NCBI GenBank assembly: GCA_964649825.1
Contig: CAZYQW010000124.1
Coordinates: 62,001 to 126,000, forward strand
DNA from: CAZYQW01 sp964649825
GTDB lineage: Bacteria; Planctomycetota; B15-G4; JADJEK01
Reading direction: 5' to 3'
DNA length: 64,000 nt
Positions 35,186 through 43,216 of the stretch are shown here, piece after piece. The notes beneath the pieces are model-generated. The model was not told where the DNA came from and ran no database searches. It worked only from the letters and a program-made list of their open reading frames with translations. The translations under genes were made by a program, and so were the position numbers. The stretch's first letter is position 1. Each line of letters opens with the position of its first letter.

Positions 35186-36901
35186 TCACTGGTCCTCGGG
35201 CTCGGCGAGACGAATCCGCTGGTTCGTGGGGTCGATCGTGACGACGAATCGCTTCAACGCGCTGCTACCGACGTTTCCCCAGGCGAACCTCTCGTTGAAC
35301 TGCAGCTCCGGGTCGTCGAGCGTCACGCCCGAGATCCGGATCGCGCCGTCCAGCGTGGCGCCCCAGACGTCGAACTCGCCGCTCATCGTACGCGCCCGAC
35401 CGGTGACCGCCGGCGGTGCCCGCAGCGGGAGCCGCGACGCCAGGCGCAACGGCAGGGACACTCCCCCCATGCTGCCCGAGTCGACGTGCGCATCGATCGC
35501 CTGGCCGGCGACGTCGAGCGGGATCGTGATCAGGAAGTCGCCGTCCAGCCCGTAGGCGACCGATCCATCGTGAGGCGAGAGTGCGCCGCGGGAAAGGACG
35601 AGCCGCTCCTCCGGGAAGTCGATCGTCACGATTGCGTCCTGGAGGACCGGGAGGCCGATGATTCCCCGCGCGTCGCCCAGGATTCGATTGTCGATCGCCA
35701 GCGCGGCGAGGCCCTCGAACGTCGTCCCGCCGATGGCGACTCGCTCCAGCTCGAACGTGCTCGCCTCGATCGCGTCCGGTCGCGCAGGGTCGCCGATGCG
35801 CGTCCTTCCGGTCGGAGTCAGCTCGAGCTCCTCGGCGAGGTTCGCGTCCAGGATCATCCCGCCGGCCCCGGTGTCGACGATGAACAGGAACGGGCCGTTG
35901 CCGTTCACCGTCGCTTCGATCGCGGGACGGCCGCCGACCAGGTCCATCGGCACCGGGACCGGTCCCTGACCGAGTCGCGAGCGCTTCGGAGCACCCTCCG
36001 GTCGAGTCGATTCCGCCGCACGGAAACGCACCCGCTGGCCCCTCTGATCGTAGGTGACGACGAACTCGCGCAGCAGGTCGCCGCCGACGTTCATCCCGAG
36101 CAGAGGGCCGCCGACGACGACTTCGGGGCTCGTGCGGACGTGTCGTCCGATCCGAAACTCGCCGTCGGCGCGGGCCCGGCGGATCGAGAACGCGCCCGTC
36201 ATCGTCCGGGCCTCGCCGATCACCTCGGGCTCCGCCTGGAACGTCAACGAATCGGCGATCTCCTCCGAGACGCTGATCGCTCCCATCGAACCCGTATCGA
36301 GCCGCGCCACGTGCCGGCGGCCGCCGAGCTCGACCTCGACGCCCGGCCCTCCATCCCCGGCCATCGCAAGGATTTCGACGCCGTCCGGCTCCGGGAGCTC
36401 CCCGCGCTCGACGCGAATCGTCCGCGACGCGTAATCGACGGTGAGGAGGTACTCCTCGAACAACGCGAACCCAAGCACGCCGTCGATGTGGCCGCGTACC
36501 TCCTTGCCCGGCCGGTTGTAGTCGCGGCTCAACACGCTCACGCCTTCGCAGCGCAACCCGCCGACCTCGAGCGTCCCCAGGACGTACGCCGGCATGCGGC
36601 GGTCGGGGCGATTCGTGCCGTCTCCCGCCATGACCTCGTCCGCCGGCTCGAGCGACAGCGTCTCGACCAGGGTGACGTCGACGCGGCCGCCGCCCATCGC
36701 GCCGGTGTCGAGCAGGAAGCGAAACGGCCCCTCGCCGTTCACGAAGACGTCGTCGATGAGGATCTGAGTGCTCGCCAGTGCGAACGGGATGGCGACGGAA
36801 TCGCCGTCGAGCAAGGTCCGCTCGACCTGCCCGGTCGCGATCCCGAGCACGAGAACGATCGAAACGATCAGGCACGAAACTCCGATCCTCGAGATCCTCA
36901 T
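35186..36901 (-). CDS. Exported four-lobed aspartic-protease-like protein
   Basis: 571 residues. ATG 36901 gives a hydrophobic export signal (CLIVSIVLVLGIATG). Four retropepsin-like active-site triads occur at regular intervals: FLLDTGA (D65), ARLDTGS (D202), FIVDTGA (D343) and AHVDSGS (D474), each followed by a hydrophobic-hydrophobic-Gly element such as VLGFALF or IIGLPVLQ. This predicts two tandem bilobal units or four lobes. Bacterial proteins with this fold are known or suspected periplasmic peptidases. The gene is divergent from a PadR regulator, with a 26-bp palindrome between them. Confidence 0.85.
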   Translation of the reverse strand: MRISRIGVSCLIVSIVLVLGIATGQVERTLLDGDSVAIPFALASTQILIDDVFVNGEGPFRFLLDTGAMGGGRVDVTLVETLSLEPADEVMAGDGTNRPDRRMPAYVLGTLEVGGLRCEGVSVLSRDYNRPGKEVRGHIDGVLGFALFEEYLLTVDYASRTIRVERGELPEPDGVEILAMAGDGGPGVEVELGGRRHVARLDTGSMGAISVSEEIADSLTFQAEPEVIGEARTMTGAFSIRRARADGEFRIGRHVRTSPEVVVGGPLLGMNVGGDLLREFVVTYDQRGQRVRFRAAESTRPEGAPKRSRLGQGPVPVPMDLVGGRPAIEATVNGNGPFLFIVDTGAGGMILDANLAEELELTPTGRTRIGDPARPDAIEASTFELERVAIGGTTFEGLAALAIDNRILGDARGIIGLPVLQDAIVTIDFPEERLVLSRGALSPHDGSVAYGLDGDFLITIPLDVAGQAIDAHVDSGSMGGVSLPLRLASRLPLRAPPAVTGRARTMSGEFDVWGATLDGAIRISGVTLDDPELQFNERFAWGNVGSSALKRFVVTIDPTNQRIRLAEPEDQ

Positions 36902-36952
36902 CGACGGCTCCACGGCAAGCGCGGGATCCTGGTCGGCCCCACGGGGTTGTGC

Positions 36953-36978
36953 TACGTTTCGTACTAGTACGAAACGTA
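36953..36978. promoter_or_regulatory. 26-bp perfect palindrome, probable PadR operator
   Basis: An 11-bp arm TACGTTTCGTA and its exact reverse complement flank a central CTAG. It lies 51 bp upstream of the aspartic-protease-like gene and 83 bp upstream of the PadR gene, in the only space between these divergent genes. PadR dimers bind long dyads over such promoters, so control of both genes from this site is likely. The AT content is well above the surroundings. Confidence 0.75.
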
Positions 36979-37061
36979 CTCCAAGGTGGTTGAGAAGCGA
37001 GCCGCCATTCCGGAGAATGTGTGGTCGCCTCGAGCCTCTCGGGCCTTGCAGAGGAGAAGCG

Positions 37062-37613
37062 ATGGAGAGCTTGACCGACCTGGAAGCCGCCGCGCTCGGC
37101 TGCATTCACCGCAACCAGCCCTGCACCGCGCACTTCATCCGTACCCGCTTTCGCGAGTCTCCGTCCGCGAGGTTCAGCGACTCGGCCGGGTCGGTCTATC
37201 CGATGGTCACGCGGTTGGAACGGCGCGAGCTGATCAGCGGGAAGGCCCGCAAGGACGGACGCCGGCAGGTCCATGACTACTCGACCACCGCCAAGGGACG
37301 CGCCGCCTTGCGCGTCTGGCTCGGCCCGCCGCTCGATGACGGCCTCTCGATCACCATCGATCCGTTGCGGACGCGCGCGCTTCACCTTGGCTTGCTCAGT
37401 CCGGCGAAGCGCGCGGAGTGGCTCGACGAGGCCGAACGAGTCCTCGCCCGCCAGCTCGAATCGATCGAGCGGTTCGCACGCGCGCACGACGAGGAGGACG
37501 ACCCATTCTTCGCGCTCGCCCACGAGAACGCCCGCCTCACGATCCATGCCCGCGAGGAGTGGATCCGCGCCGCCCGGAGTCGGCTCGGCGCGGCGGGATT
37601 GCTGCGCGGCTGA
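37062..37613 (+). CDS. PadR-family transcriptional regulator
   Basis: 183 residues. N-terminal winged helix: LTDLEAAALGCI, then SAGSVYPMVTRLERRELI and the wing YSTTAKGRAAL are typical of PadR. The C-terminal part is a long helical dimerisation domain of the Vir_C type (about 95-180). Start ATG 37062 has GGAG 5 nt upstream. PadR proteins are ligand-responsive repressors; the effector is unknown. Transcribed away from the aspartic-protease-like gene, from the palindromic region. Confidence 0.9.
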   Translation: MESLTDLEAAALGCIHRNQPCTAHFIRTRFRESPSARFSDSAGSVYPMVTRLERRELISGKARKDGRRQVHDYSTTAKGRAALRVWLGPPLDDGLSITIDPLRTRALHLGLLSPAKRAEWLDEAERVLARQLESIERFARAHDEEDDPFFALAHENARLTIHAREEWIRAARSRLGAAGLLRG

Positions 37614-37782
37614 ATCGCTTCGACCCGTGATCGGCCCGATCTCGACGTGCGGCCGTCCGATCGCCATGTTCCGCGATGTCGCAGGAGACGGGGGACGTCG
37701 GTCCAGGAGGTTGGGTAGCGGCTGCGCTTGACGTCCGACGCGGCCGCGCGTTCGGCGAGCCGGGCCGTCCGCCGGCGCAAGG

Positions 37783-39189
37783 TCACGGGTCTGCGGATTC
37801 CGCTGCTTCGCTCGGATGCCAGGCGCTCAACCCCCGCTCCTCGTCGGTTCCCGGGATCGTGTTGTCGAGCACGAGCGCGGCCAGCGCGCCGACCGCCATT
37901 CCGCTCGCACCGAACGTGTTGAGGATGCGGCTGACCCACCCCGGATCGAACGTGAACGGCTCCGCCCGGACGTACTCGGGGACGGAGAGTCCCATGTACA
38001 GGGCGAACCCGATGATGAAGAGGTTGCGCGCCGAGTTGAGATCGACGAACTGGAGGTTCGAGAGGCCGACCGCGGCGATCATCCCGAACATCGCGCAGTA
38101 CATGCCGCCCACGATGGGACCGGGGATCGTCGTGAAGAGCGCACCGAACTTCCCGAACGTCGCGAGTACGATCATGATCACGGCGCCCGCCTGGACCACG
38201 CGACGACTTCCGACTCCCGTCAGGCCGATCGCGCCGATGTTCTCGCTGTACGACGTCGTGCCGTTCCCCGTTCCGAAGATCCCCGCGACCAGGCAGCCGA
38301 TCCCCTCCATCCCGATGCCGCGATTGATGACCCTCCGATTCGGCACCGGAGCTCCCGACAGGCGCGCGCAGGCGTAGTAGTCGCCGACCGACTCCACGAT
38401 CGACGCGAGGAACCCGGCGAGCATGCCGACGAAAGCCCCCATCGCGAAGACCGGCGTACCCCACTGGAACGGCATCGGCACATGAACGAGCGGGGCGTCG
38501 CGAACGTTGTCGAACGCGACGTGAGCGGGATGGCCGTCGCCGAAGAGTCCGGCCGCCGTGAACGCGGCGGCCGTGCCCCACGCGATGAGGATGGCGAGCA
38601 TGATCGGGAACAGCTCGAACACCCGATGCCGGCGTCGGAGGTACTGGCTGAAGACGACGATCAGGACGATGGTGAGACCGCCGATGCCCCAATGTTCACC
38701 GGCGCGCGGCGCCCCGATGCCGAACAGCGCGAGCCCGATCAACGTGATCGTCGGCGCGATCGTGACCGGCCCTACGTAGCGCAGCAGGCGGCCGACGAGT
38801 CCGGTGTAGCCGATCAGAATCTCGACGAACGACCCCGCGATGATCGCGCCCTGTACGTGCTGCATGCGCACTTCGAACCCCGCGCCGGAGAGCGAGGCCA
38901 TCCCACAGATCGCAATCGTCGGACTGAGGAACGAGAACGTTCCCCCCTGGACCAGCGGCAGCCGGTTCCCGAAGGTGGTCTGAAGCAACGTCGTGATTCC
39001 GCTGACAAAGAACATCGTGCCGATCAGCCGCGCGAGCGTCGCGGCGTCGCCGATACCCAGGTGTTCCGCCAGCAGCAGGGGAATCGCGACCGTCGAACCG
39101 AACATCGTCAGGTAATGCTGAAACCCGAGCAGCACCGTTTCACGCAGCGGGGGGCGGTCCTCGATTCCGTAGATCAGCCTGCGCGCCAT
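37783..39189 (-). CDS. NCS2 nucleobase permease
   Basis: About 468 residues with some 12-14 membrane segments. NCS2/SLC23 markers: LGFQHYLTMFGSTVAIPLLL at the first helix, QGGTFSFLSP (family QH/SFLSP region), IVESVGDYYA in helix 8, and GTTSYSENIGAIGLTGV, which matches the TTxSENIG signature. Transports uracil, xanthine or related bases with protons. ATG 39189 (GAGG 5 nt upstream) or GTG 39213 could be used. A cytosine deaminase gene nearby makes a pyrimidine base a plausible substrate (inference). Confidence 0.92.
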   Translation of the reverse strand: MARRLIYGIEDRPPLRETVLLGFQHYLTMFGSTVAIPLLLAEHLGIGDAATLARLIGTMFFVSGITTLLQTTFGNRLPLVQGGTFSFLSPTIAICGMASLSGAGFEVRMQHVQGAIIAGSFVEILIGYTGLVGRLLRYVGPVTIAPTITLIGLALFGIGAPRAGEHWGIGGLTIVLIVVFSQYLRRRHRVFELFPIMLAILIAWGTAAAFTAAGLFGDGHPAHVAFDNVRDAPLVHVPMPFQWGTPVFAMGAFVGMLAGFLASIVESVGDYYACARLSGAPVPNRRVINRGIGMEGIGCLVAGIFGTGNGTTSYSENIGAIGLTGVGSRRVVQAGAVIMIVLATFGKFGALFTTIPGPIVGGMYCAMFGMIAAVGLSNLQFVDLNSARNLFIIGFALYMGLSVPEYVRAEPFTFDPGWVSRILNTFGASGMAVGALAALVLDNTIPGTDEERGLSAWHPSEAAESADP

Positions 39190-39400
39190 CTCGACCTCGC
39201 TGGAATTATGCACGTCCGCTCCATACCTACGCTCCCGTCATCGCCGGAGGAAGGGAGCATCGGCTCGATGCCTTCGACCGCTCCGGGCTCGGCCCTTCTC
39301 CCGGCGCAGGGACCCATGCTCGACCCCTTCGACCCGCTGGCGTGCGCCTACGGAGGGGCTAGTGATGTGATTCAGAAAGAAGGGCTTGGAGGCCGGCTCG

Positions 39401-40036
39401 ATGATCCGATTGCTGGTTGCCGACGATCATCCGATCGTTCGCGAAGGAATCAAGCGGGTCGTATCCAACCAACCCGACATGGCGGTGGTCGCTGAGGCGA
39501 CGACGGGAACCGAGACCCTCGTCGAACTCACCAGACACGCCGATGTCGACGTCGTGCTGCTCGACGTCTCGATGCCCGGCTCCGATTTCCTCGAGACGCT
39601 GCGATCGCTGAGGGGTTCGCACCCGGACGTTCGAGTCCTCGTCCTGAGCGTCCACCCGGAGGCCCAGTACGCGGTGCACGCGTTGCGCGGCGGCGCCGCC
39701 GGCTACCTGACGAAGGACCATTCCCCGTTGGAGCTCGCGGCGGCGATCCGCAAGGTCCACGCCGGGCACAAGCACCTGACGGAGTCGCTGCAGGATCGCC
39801 TCGCCGCCGCCCTGGAGACGAACGACCCACGCGCAAAGCACGAGACGCTGTCGGCGCGCGAGTTCCAGGTGCTCTGCATGATCGGTTCAGGTCGAAGCGT
39901 CACCGACATCGCGCAGAAGCTCGAGTTGAGCCCGAAGACCGTCAGCACGTACCGCTCGCGCATCCTGGAGAAGACCGGCATGCGGAGCAACGCCGAGTTG
40001 ATACGCTACGCCGTCGAACACAGGCTGGTCGAATGA
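39401..40036 (+). CDS. NarL/FixJ-family response regulator
   Basis: 211 residues: receiver domain (1-120) with DDHP, phospho-acceptor D55 in LLDVSMPG and the conserved Lys in YLTKDHS, then a LuxR-type helix-turn-helix (about 148-205: LSAREFQVLCMIGSGRSVTDIA, LELSPKTVSTYRSRI). ATG 39401 has GGAGG 8 nt upstream. No kinase is adjacent, so it is an orphan here. Ten bp separate it from the downstream deaminase gene, suggesting an operon. Confidence 0.93.
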   Translation: MIRLLVADDHPIVREGIKRVVSNQPDMAVVAEATTGTETLVELTRHADVDVVLLDVSMPGSDFLETLRSLRGSHPDVRVLVLSVHPEAQYAVHALRGGAAGYLTKDHSPLELAAAIRKVHAGHKHLTESLQDRLAAALETNDPRAKHETLSAREFQVLCMIGSGRSVTDIAQKLELSPKTVSTYRSRILEKTGMRSNAELIRYAVEHRLVE

Positions 40037-40046
40037 GCCGGGCGGG

Positions 40047-40490
40047 ATGAACCGAGATCCGTTCCTCGAAGCAGCAATCGAAGAGGCGCGTCTTGGTCTC
40101 GCCGAGGGCGGCATCCCGATCGGCTCGGTGCTCGTGATCGACGGTGAGATCGTCGGACGCGGGCACAACCGACGCGTTCAACGAAAAAGCCCGATCCTCC
40201 ACGCCGAGATGGACTGTATCGAGAACGCGGGCCGCCGAGTCGCGCGCGACTACGCCCGCGCGACCCTCTACTCCACGCTCTCCCCGTGCGACATGTGCAG
40301 CGGCACGGTGCTTCTCTACAAGATCCCGCGCGTGGTGGTCGGCGAGAATCGGACGTTCCGAGGGCCGGAGGCGTACGTGCGCTCGCGAAGCGTCGAGATC
40401 CTCATCGCCGACGACCCCGAGTGCGTGCGATTGATGGAGGAGTTCATCCGGACGCGGCCCGAGTTGTGGAACGAAGACATCGGCGAGTGA
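40047..40490 (+). CDS. Cytosine deaminase of the yeast (Fcy1) type
   Basis: 147 residues, zinc-dependent cytidine-deaminase superfamily. H52/E54 in ILHAEMDCIENAGR and C81/C84 in LYSTLSPCDMCSG form the zinc and catalytic site. Beyond the superfamily motifs it shares features with yeast cytosine deaminase: IPRVVVGENRTF after the second motif and a C-terminal RPELWNEDIGE, close to the RPxxWxEDIGE end of Fcy1. It would convert cytosine to uracil; most bacteria use the unrelated CodA instead. Close to an NCS2 permease and directly after a response regulator. Guanine or related deamination is a less likely alternative. Confidence 0.85.
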   Translation: MNRDPFLEAAIEEARLGLAEGGIPIGSVLVIDGEIVGRGHNRRVQRKSPILHAEMDCIENAGRRVARDYARATLYSTLSPCDMCSGTVLLYKIPRVVVGENRTFRGPEAYVRSRSVEILIADDPECVRLMEEFIRTRPELWNEDIGE

Positions 40491-40804
40491 AGCGGCGTCC
40501 GCGTCCAACCACGAACCCGCGATACGTCGTGCTTGGTCGCGCGGCCCCGCGAGGACCGTACGAGGAGCCAAGGACATCGGACGCCGCCGATCGCATGGCG
40601 AGACCTCGCTGCTACACTCCGCTCCCTTGGACCGGGCCGCTCCGGGCGAAATGGGAGTACGACCGCTTGCCTCGTAGACCAAGTGACTCCAACCGCGTCG
40701 ATTCATCCCGGAGTCGCCCCGGGTCGTGCCGGTCGGGGAGCATCCCGAACCAGCGGGCTCTCGCTCCAGGCTCGCGGAGCGGATCGAGCGCGCGGAGGAG
40801 CCGC
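40491..40804. other. Intergenic stretch before the AlbA_2 remnant
   Basis: About 310 bp without a supportable gene. A TACACT box with downstream CCGC at 40613 could be a -10, but no -35 is visible at the proper distance. The sequence probably includes the eroded 5' part of the AlbA_2-type gene. Confidence 0.4.
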
Positions 40805-41092
40805 GATGAGGTCGCCGCACTCGCCAACGAGGGCGGTGGCAGGATGATCCTGGGCGTAACCGATCGACGGCCTCGCCGGCTCATCGACCGGCTCCGACTG
40901 CGCGTGGGCGTCGAAGAACTCGAGCACGAGGGCCACCGCGTGCTCGTCATCCGCGTTCCACCGCGCCGCGCCGGCCTCCGCATCGGCGTGAAGGGAACCT
41001 ACTGGATCGGCGTGAAGGGGGCGATTGCGTGGCTTGCAAAGGACCCCGCGAGAGCGCCAACCCGTCAAGTCGGGCCCGTCGGAGAGGAGTGA
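40805..41092 (+). pseudogene. Decayed AlbA_2 (Schlafen AAA_4) domain gene
   Basis: The frame reads EVAALANEGGGRMILGVTDRRPRR, then RLRLRVGVEELEHEGHRVLVIRVPPRR and KGTYWIGVKG, the core of AlbA_2 domains. There is no start codon with a proper N-terminus, and about 20 residues expected between DRRPRR and the LRLRV segment are missing. This is therefore a remnant with an N-terminal loss and an internal deletion. Its stop lies 4 bp before the zeta-toxin start, and the toxin's Shine-Dalgarno overlaps its end. Confidence 0.65.
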
Positions 41093-41096
41093 GATC

Positions 41097-41684
41097 ATGT
41101 CGCGGCCCCCTCCCCTCGTCGTTCTACTCGCCGGCCCCAACGGAGCGGGGAAGAGCACCAGCGCAGCCCGCCTCCTGCGCGGCGTGCTTGCGGTCGAGGA
41201 GTTCGTGAACGCAGACGTGATCGCCCAGGGGCTCTCGGCCTACCGTCCCGAAGCGGCTTCCGTCGCAGCCGGGCGCATCATGCTGGGGCGCCTGCGCTTC
41301 CTTGCGGACGAACGCCGGGACTTCGCCTTCGAGACCACTCTCGCCGGCCGCGGCCATGCCCGCTGGGTGGCGGAGCTGCGCGCCGCGGAATACCGAGCGC
41401 ACCTGACGTTCCTCGCGCTGCCTTCCGCCGAGCTCGCCTTGGCGCGGGTCGCCGAGCGGGTCCGACGAGGCGGCCACGACGTGCCGGAGGTGGTGGTGCG
41501 GCGTCGATTCATCGCGGGTCTGCGAAACCTCTTCGAGATCTACGCCGAGGCCGTGGATGCCTGGCAGGTCTATGACAATGCTGACTTCGCCGGCCCGCGC
41601 CTGATCGCCTCCGGTGCGCCGGGGCAGTCTCCGCAGGTCGCGGACCGAGCCGGGTGGGCCCACCTGGAGGAGTTGAGAGCATGA
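41097..41684 (+). CDS. Zeta-toxin-type P-loop kinase
   Basis: 195 residues. Walker A GPNGAGKST (13-21) near the N-terminus, EEFVNADVIAQGLSAY with the conserved Asn-Ala-Asp of zeta-like kinases, FAFETTLAGRGH, and the lid-region pattern RRRFIAGLRNLFEIY. Zeta toxins phosphorylate UDP-N-acetylglucosamine and block cell-wall synthesis; short chromosomal relatives may act on other substrates. Shine-Dalgarno GGAGAGGAG just before ATG 41097. Overlaps a 68-residue partner gene by 4 bp. Confidence 0.85.
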   Translation: MSRPPPLVVLLAGPNGAGKSTSAARLLRGVLAVEEFVNADVIAQGLSAYRPEAASVAAGRIMLGRLRFLADERRDFAFETTLAGRGHARWVAELRAAEYRAHLTFLALPSAELALARVAERVRRGGHDVPEVVVRRRFIAGLRNLFEIYAEAVDAWQVYDNADFAGPRLIASGAPGQSPQVADRAGWAHLEELRA

Positions 41685-41887
41685 CCGAACCATCCCACGG
41701 AGACGCCACTCCCGCCGAGCGGGTGAACGACATCCCTCGCATCCTGCGGGCGCTCCGGCAGGCGGTGCGCGAGGCGTTGCTCGACCACAAGCGCGCCGGC
41801 AACCCCGTCGCCGTCTGGCAGGACGGGCGGGTCGTATGGATCCCGCCCGAGGAGATTCCCGAGTGGACGGGAACGGAGGAAGCATGA
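41681..41887 (+). CDS. Small partner protein of the zeta-type kinase, possible antitoxin
   Basis: 68 residues, mostly one helical segment (RVNDIPRILRALRQAVREALL) followed by HKRAGNPVAVWQDGRVVWIPPEEIP. Small proteins with this VAVWxxGRVxWIP ending are commonly encoded directly after chromosomal zeta-like genes, and the 4-bp overlap with the kinase supports a functional pair. It does not resemble the epsilon antitoxin. The antitoxin role is inferred from context only. Confidence 0.65.
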   Translation: MTEPSHGDATPAERVNDIPRILRALRQAVREALLDHKRAGNPVAVWQDGRVVWIPPEEIPEWTGTEEA

Positions 41888-42603
41888 GCGCTCCTGAATC
41901 GACGTCGAGATCATCCGCCCGGCGACGATCCGCGGTCGCCTGCAGTGCTGGTGGCGGCGCTCGTGCGGGAGTAAATCCTCTTCCGCGGCTACGGAAGCCG
42001 GACTCGGCGCGGACTCGGGAGCCTCGACGGATACATGGACGATGCGTCGTGGCTTCCGCAGAGCGCCCCGCGCGAGAGCCGACAAAGCGCTTTCGATCGC
42101 GATGTCCTTGCGGTGTCGACCGCTCGCGGTTGGATCCAGCCGTTCCGGCAAGGCACGGCGGCGGCGATCGATCAGTTCCCAGCAGAACCTCGATCCCAGC
42201 CAGCCGCCGCACCCCGACAATCCCACCCCCGGCCCGGGAATGCCCGCGAAGTCGAACAAGAAGTTCCCGGGTGGACAGAACACGCTGAAGGCGGCCGGTC
42301 TGGACGTCGTCGCCGCCGTCGGCAGCGACAATGGTGACGCCACCGCGAGAGCTCCTCCGCGGACGTCGTGCTCGCCGCCGGCGGCGACTCGAGCGCCACG
42401 AGCGAAGACGCGAGCGCGACGAACGACACGCCCGGCGGCGTCGCCATCGCAGCCGGTGGAGACGGCCGAGCGTCTCGGGGACATCCCCGGGACGCTTCGT
42501 TCGTTTTCTGCCCCTGCCGGCGTTGCGCCACGATCCCGTCCGCGCCGTCCACGGGGAGAGATGCCGGGAGAAAACGGCGCGCCACGGGGGGACGGATCGC
42601 GTT
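41888..42603. other. About 700 bp without an intact gene; possible decayed secreted-protein gene
   Basis: No frame has a convincing start-to-stop gene. On the plus strand, a Pro-rich piece (SQQNLDPSQPPHPDNPTPGPG, about 42180-42240) and GLDVVAAVGSDNGDATA (about 42297-42345) lie in one frame, and DVVLAAGGDSSATSEDAS and GGVAIAAGGDG (about 42362-42465) continue in another. They resemble Gly/Ala/Asp-rich repeats of secreted low-complexity proteins. This suggests an eroded or frameshifted gene, but the evidence is thin. Confidence 0.35.
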
Positions 42604-43206
42604 ATGGTCGAGAGCAGTGGCGGCCGGATGGAACCCATGGTCGACAAAGACGACAAGTTGATCGATGCCGGCGGGGTCGAGGTGCTGCTCGCCCGCTACC
42701 TGCCGGGTTTGCGTGCGTTCATCCGTCTACGTTCGGGACCGCTCGTGCGGGCACGAGAGGAGTCGGAGGACCTGGCGCAATCGGTCTGCCGCGAGATCCT
42801 GCAGAACGCGGCCCGGTTCCAGCACGGTGACGAAGTCGGCTTCAAACACTGGCTCTTCACGACCGCGTTGCGGCGCATCCAGAACCGGCACGACTACTGG
42901 AAGGCGCAGAAACGCGACGCCGCGCGCGACGTGCCGCTCCATGGGCAGGATTCGTCGCGAGACCTCCTCGGCTGCTACCGGAACTTCACGACGCCGAGTC
43001 AGAACGCGATGGCCGAGGAAGAAGCCAAACGCATCGAGGAAGCGTTCGACCGGCTCGCGGAGGAGGACCGGGAGGTGATCACGCTGTCGCGCATCGTCGG
43101 GCTCTCGCACCGTGAGATCGGCGAGCGAACCGCCCGCACGGAAGGGGCGGCTCGCGTCCACCTCCATCGCGCGCTGGTCCGGCTCGCGACGCTGCTGGAT
43201 ACCTGA
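42604..43206 (+). CDS. ECF RNA polymerase sigma factor
   Basis: About 200 residues. Region 2 (about 20-100) with LLARYLPGLRAFIRLR, ESEDLAQSVCREILQ and FKHWLFTTALRRIQNRHDYW; region 4 (about 140-195) with LAEEDREVITLSRIVGLSHREIGE and EGAARVHLHRALVRL. The slightly divergent helix pattern is of the Planctomycetota-type ECF group. The start is uncertain (ATG 42604, 42628 or 42637). No anti-sigma gene is adjacent. Convergent with the Rieske gene, 10 bp away. Confidence 0.88.
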   Translation: MVESSGGRMEPMVDKDDKLIDAGGVEVLLARYLPGLRAFIRLRSGPLVRAREESEDLAQSVCREILQNAARFQHGDEVGFKHWLFTTALRRIQNRHDYWKAQKRDAARDVPLHGQDSSRDLLGCYRNFTTPSQNAMAEEEAKRIEEAFDRLAEEDREVITLSRIVGLSHREIGERTARTEGAARVHLHRALVRLATLLDT

Positions 43207-43216
43207 GCGGCCAGGG

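Noticed and set aside
40491..42603. An integrated mobile element or prophage around the zeta toxin
   Set aside because: No integrase, transposase, direct repeats or tRNA junction is visible; only decayed fragments and the toxin pair.
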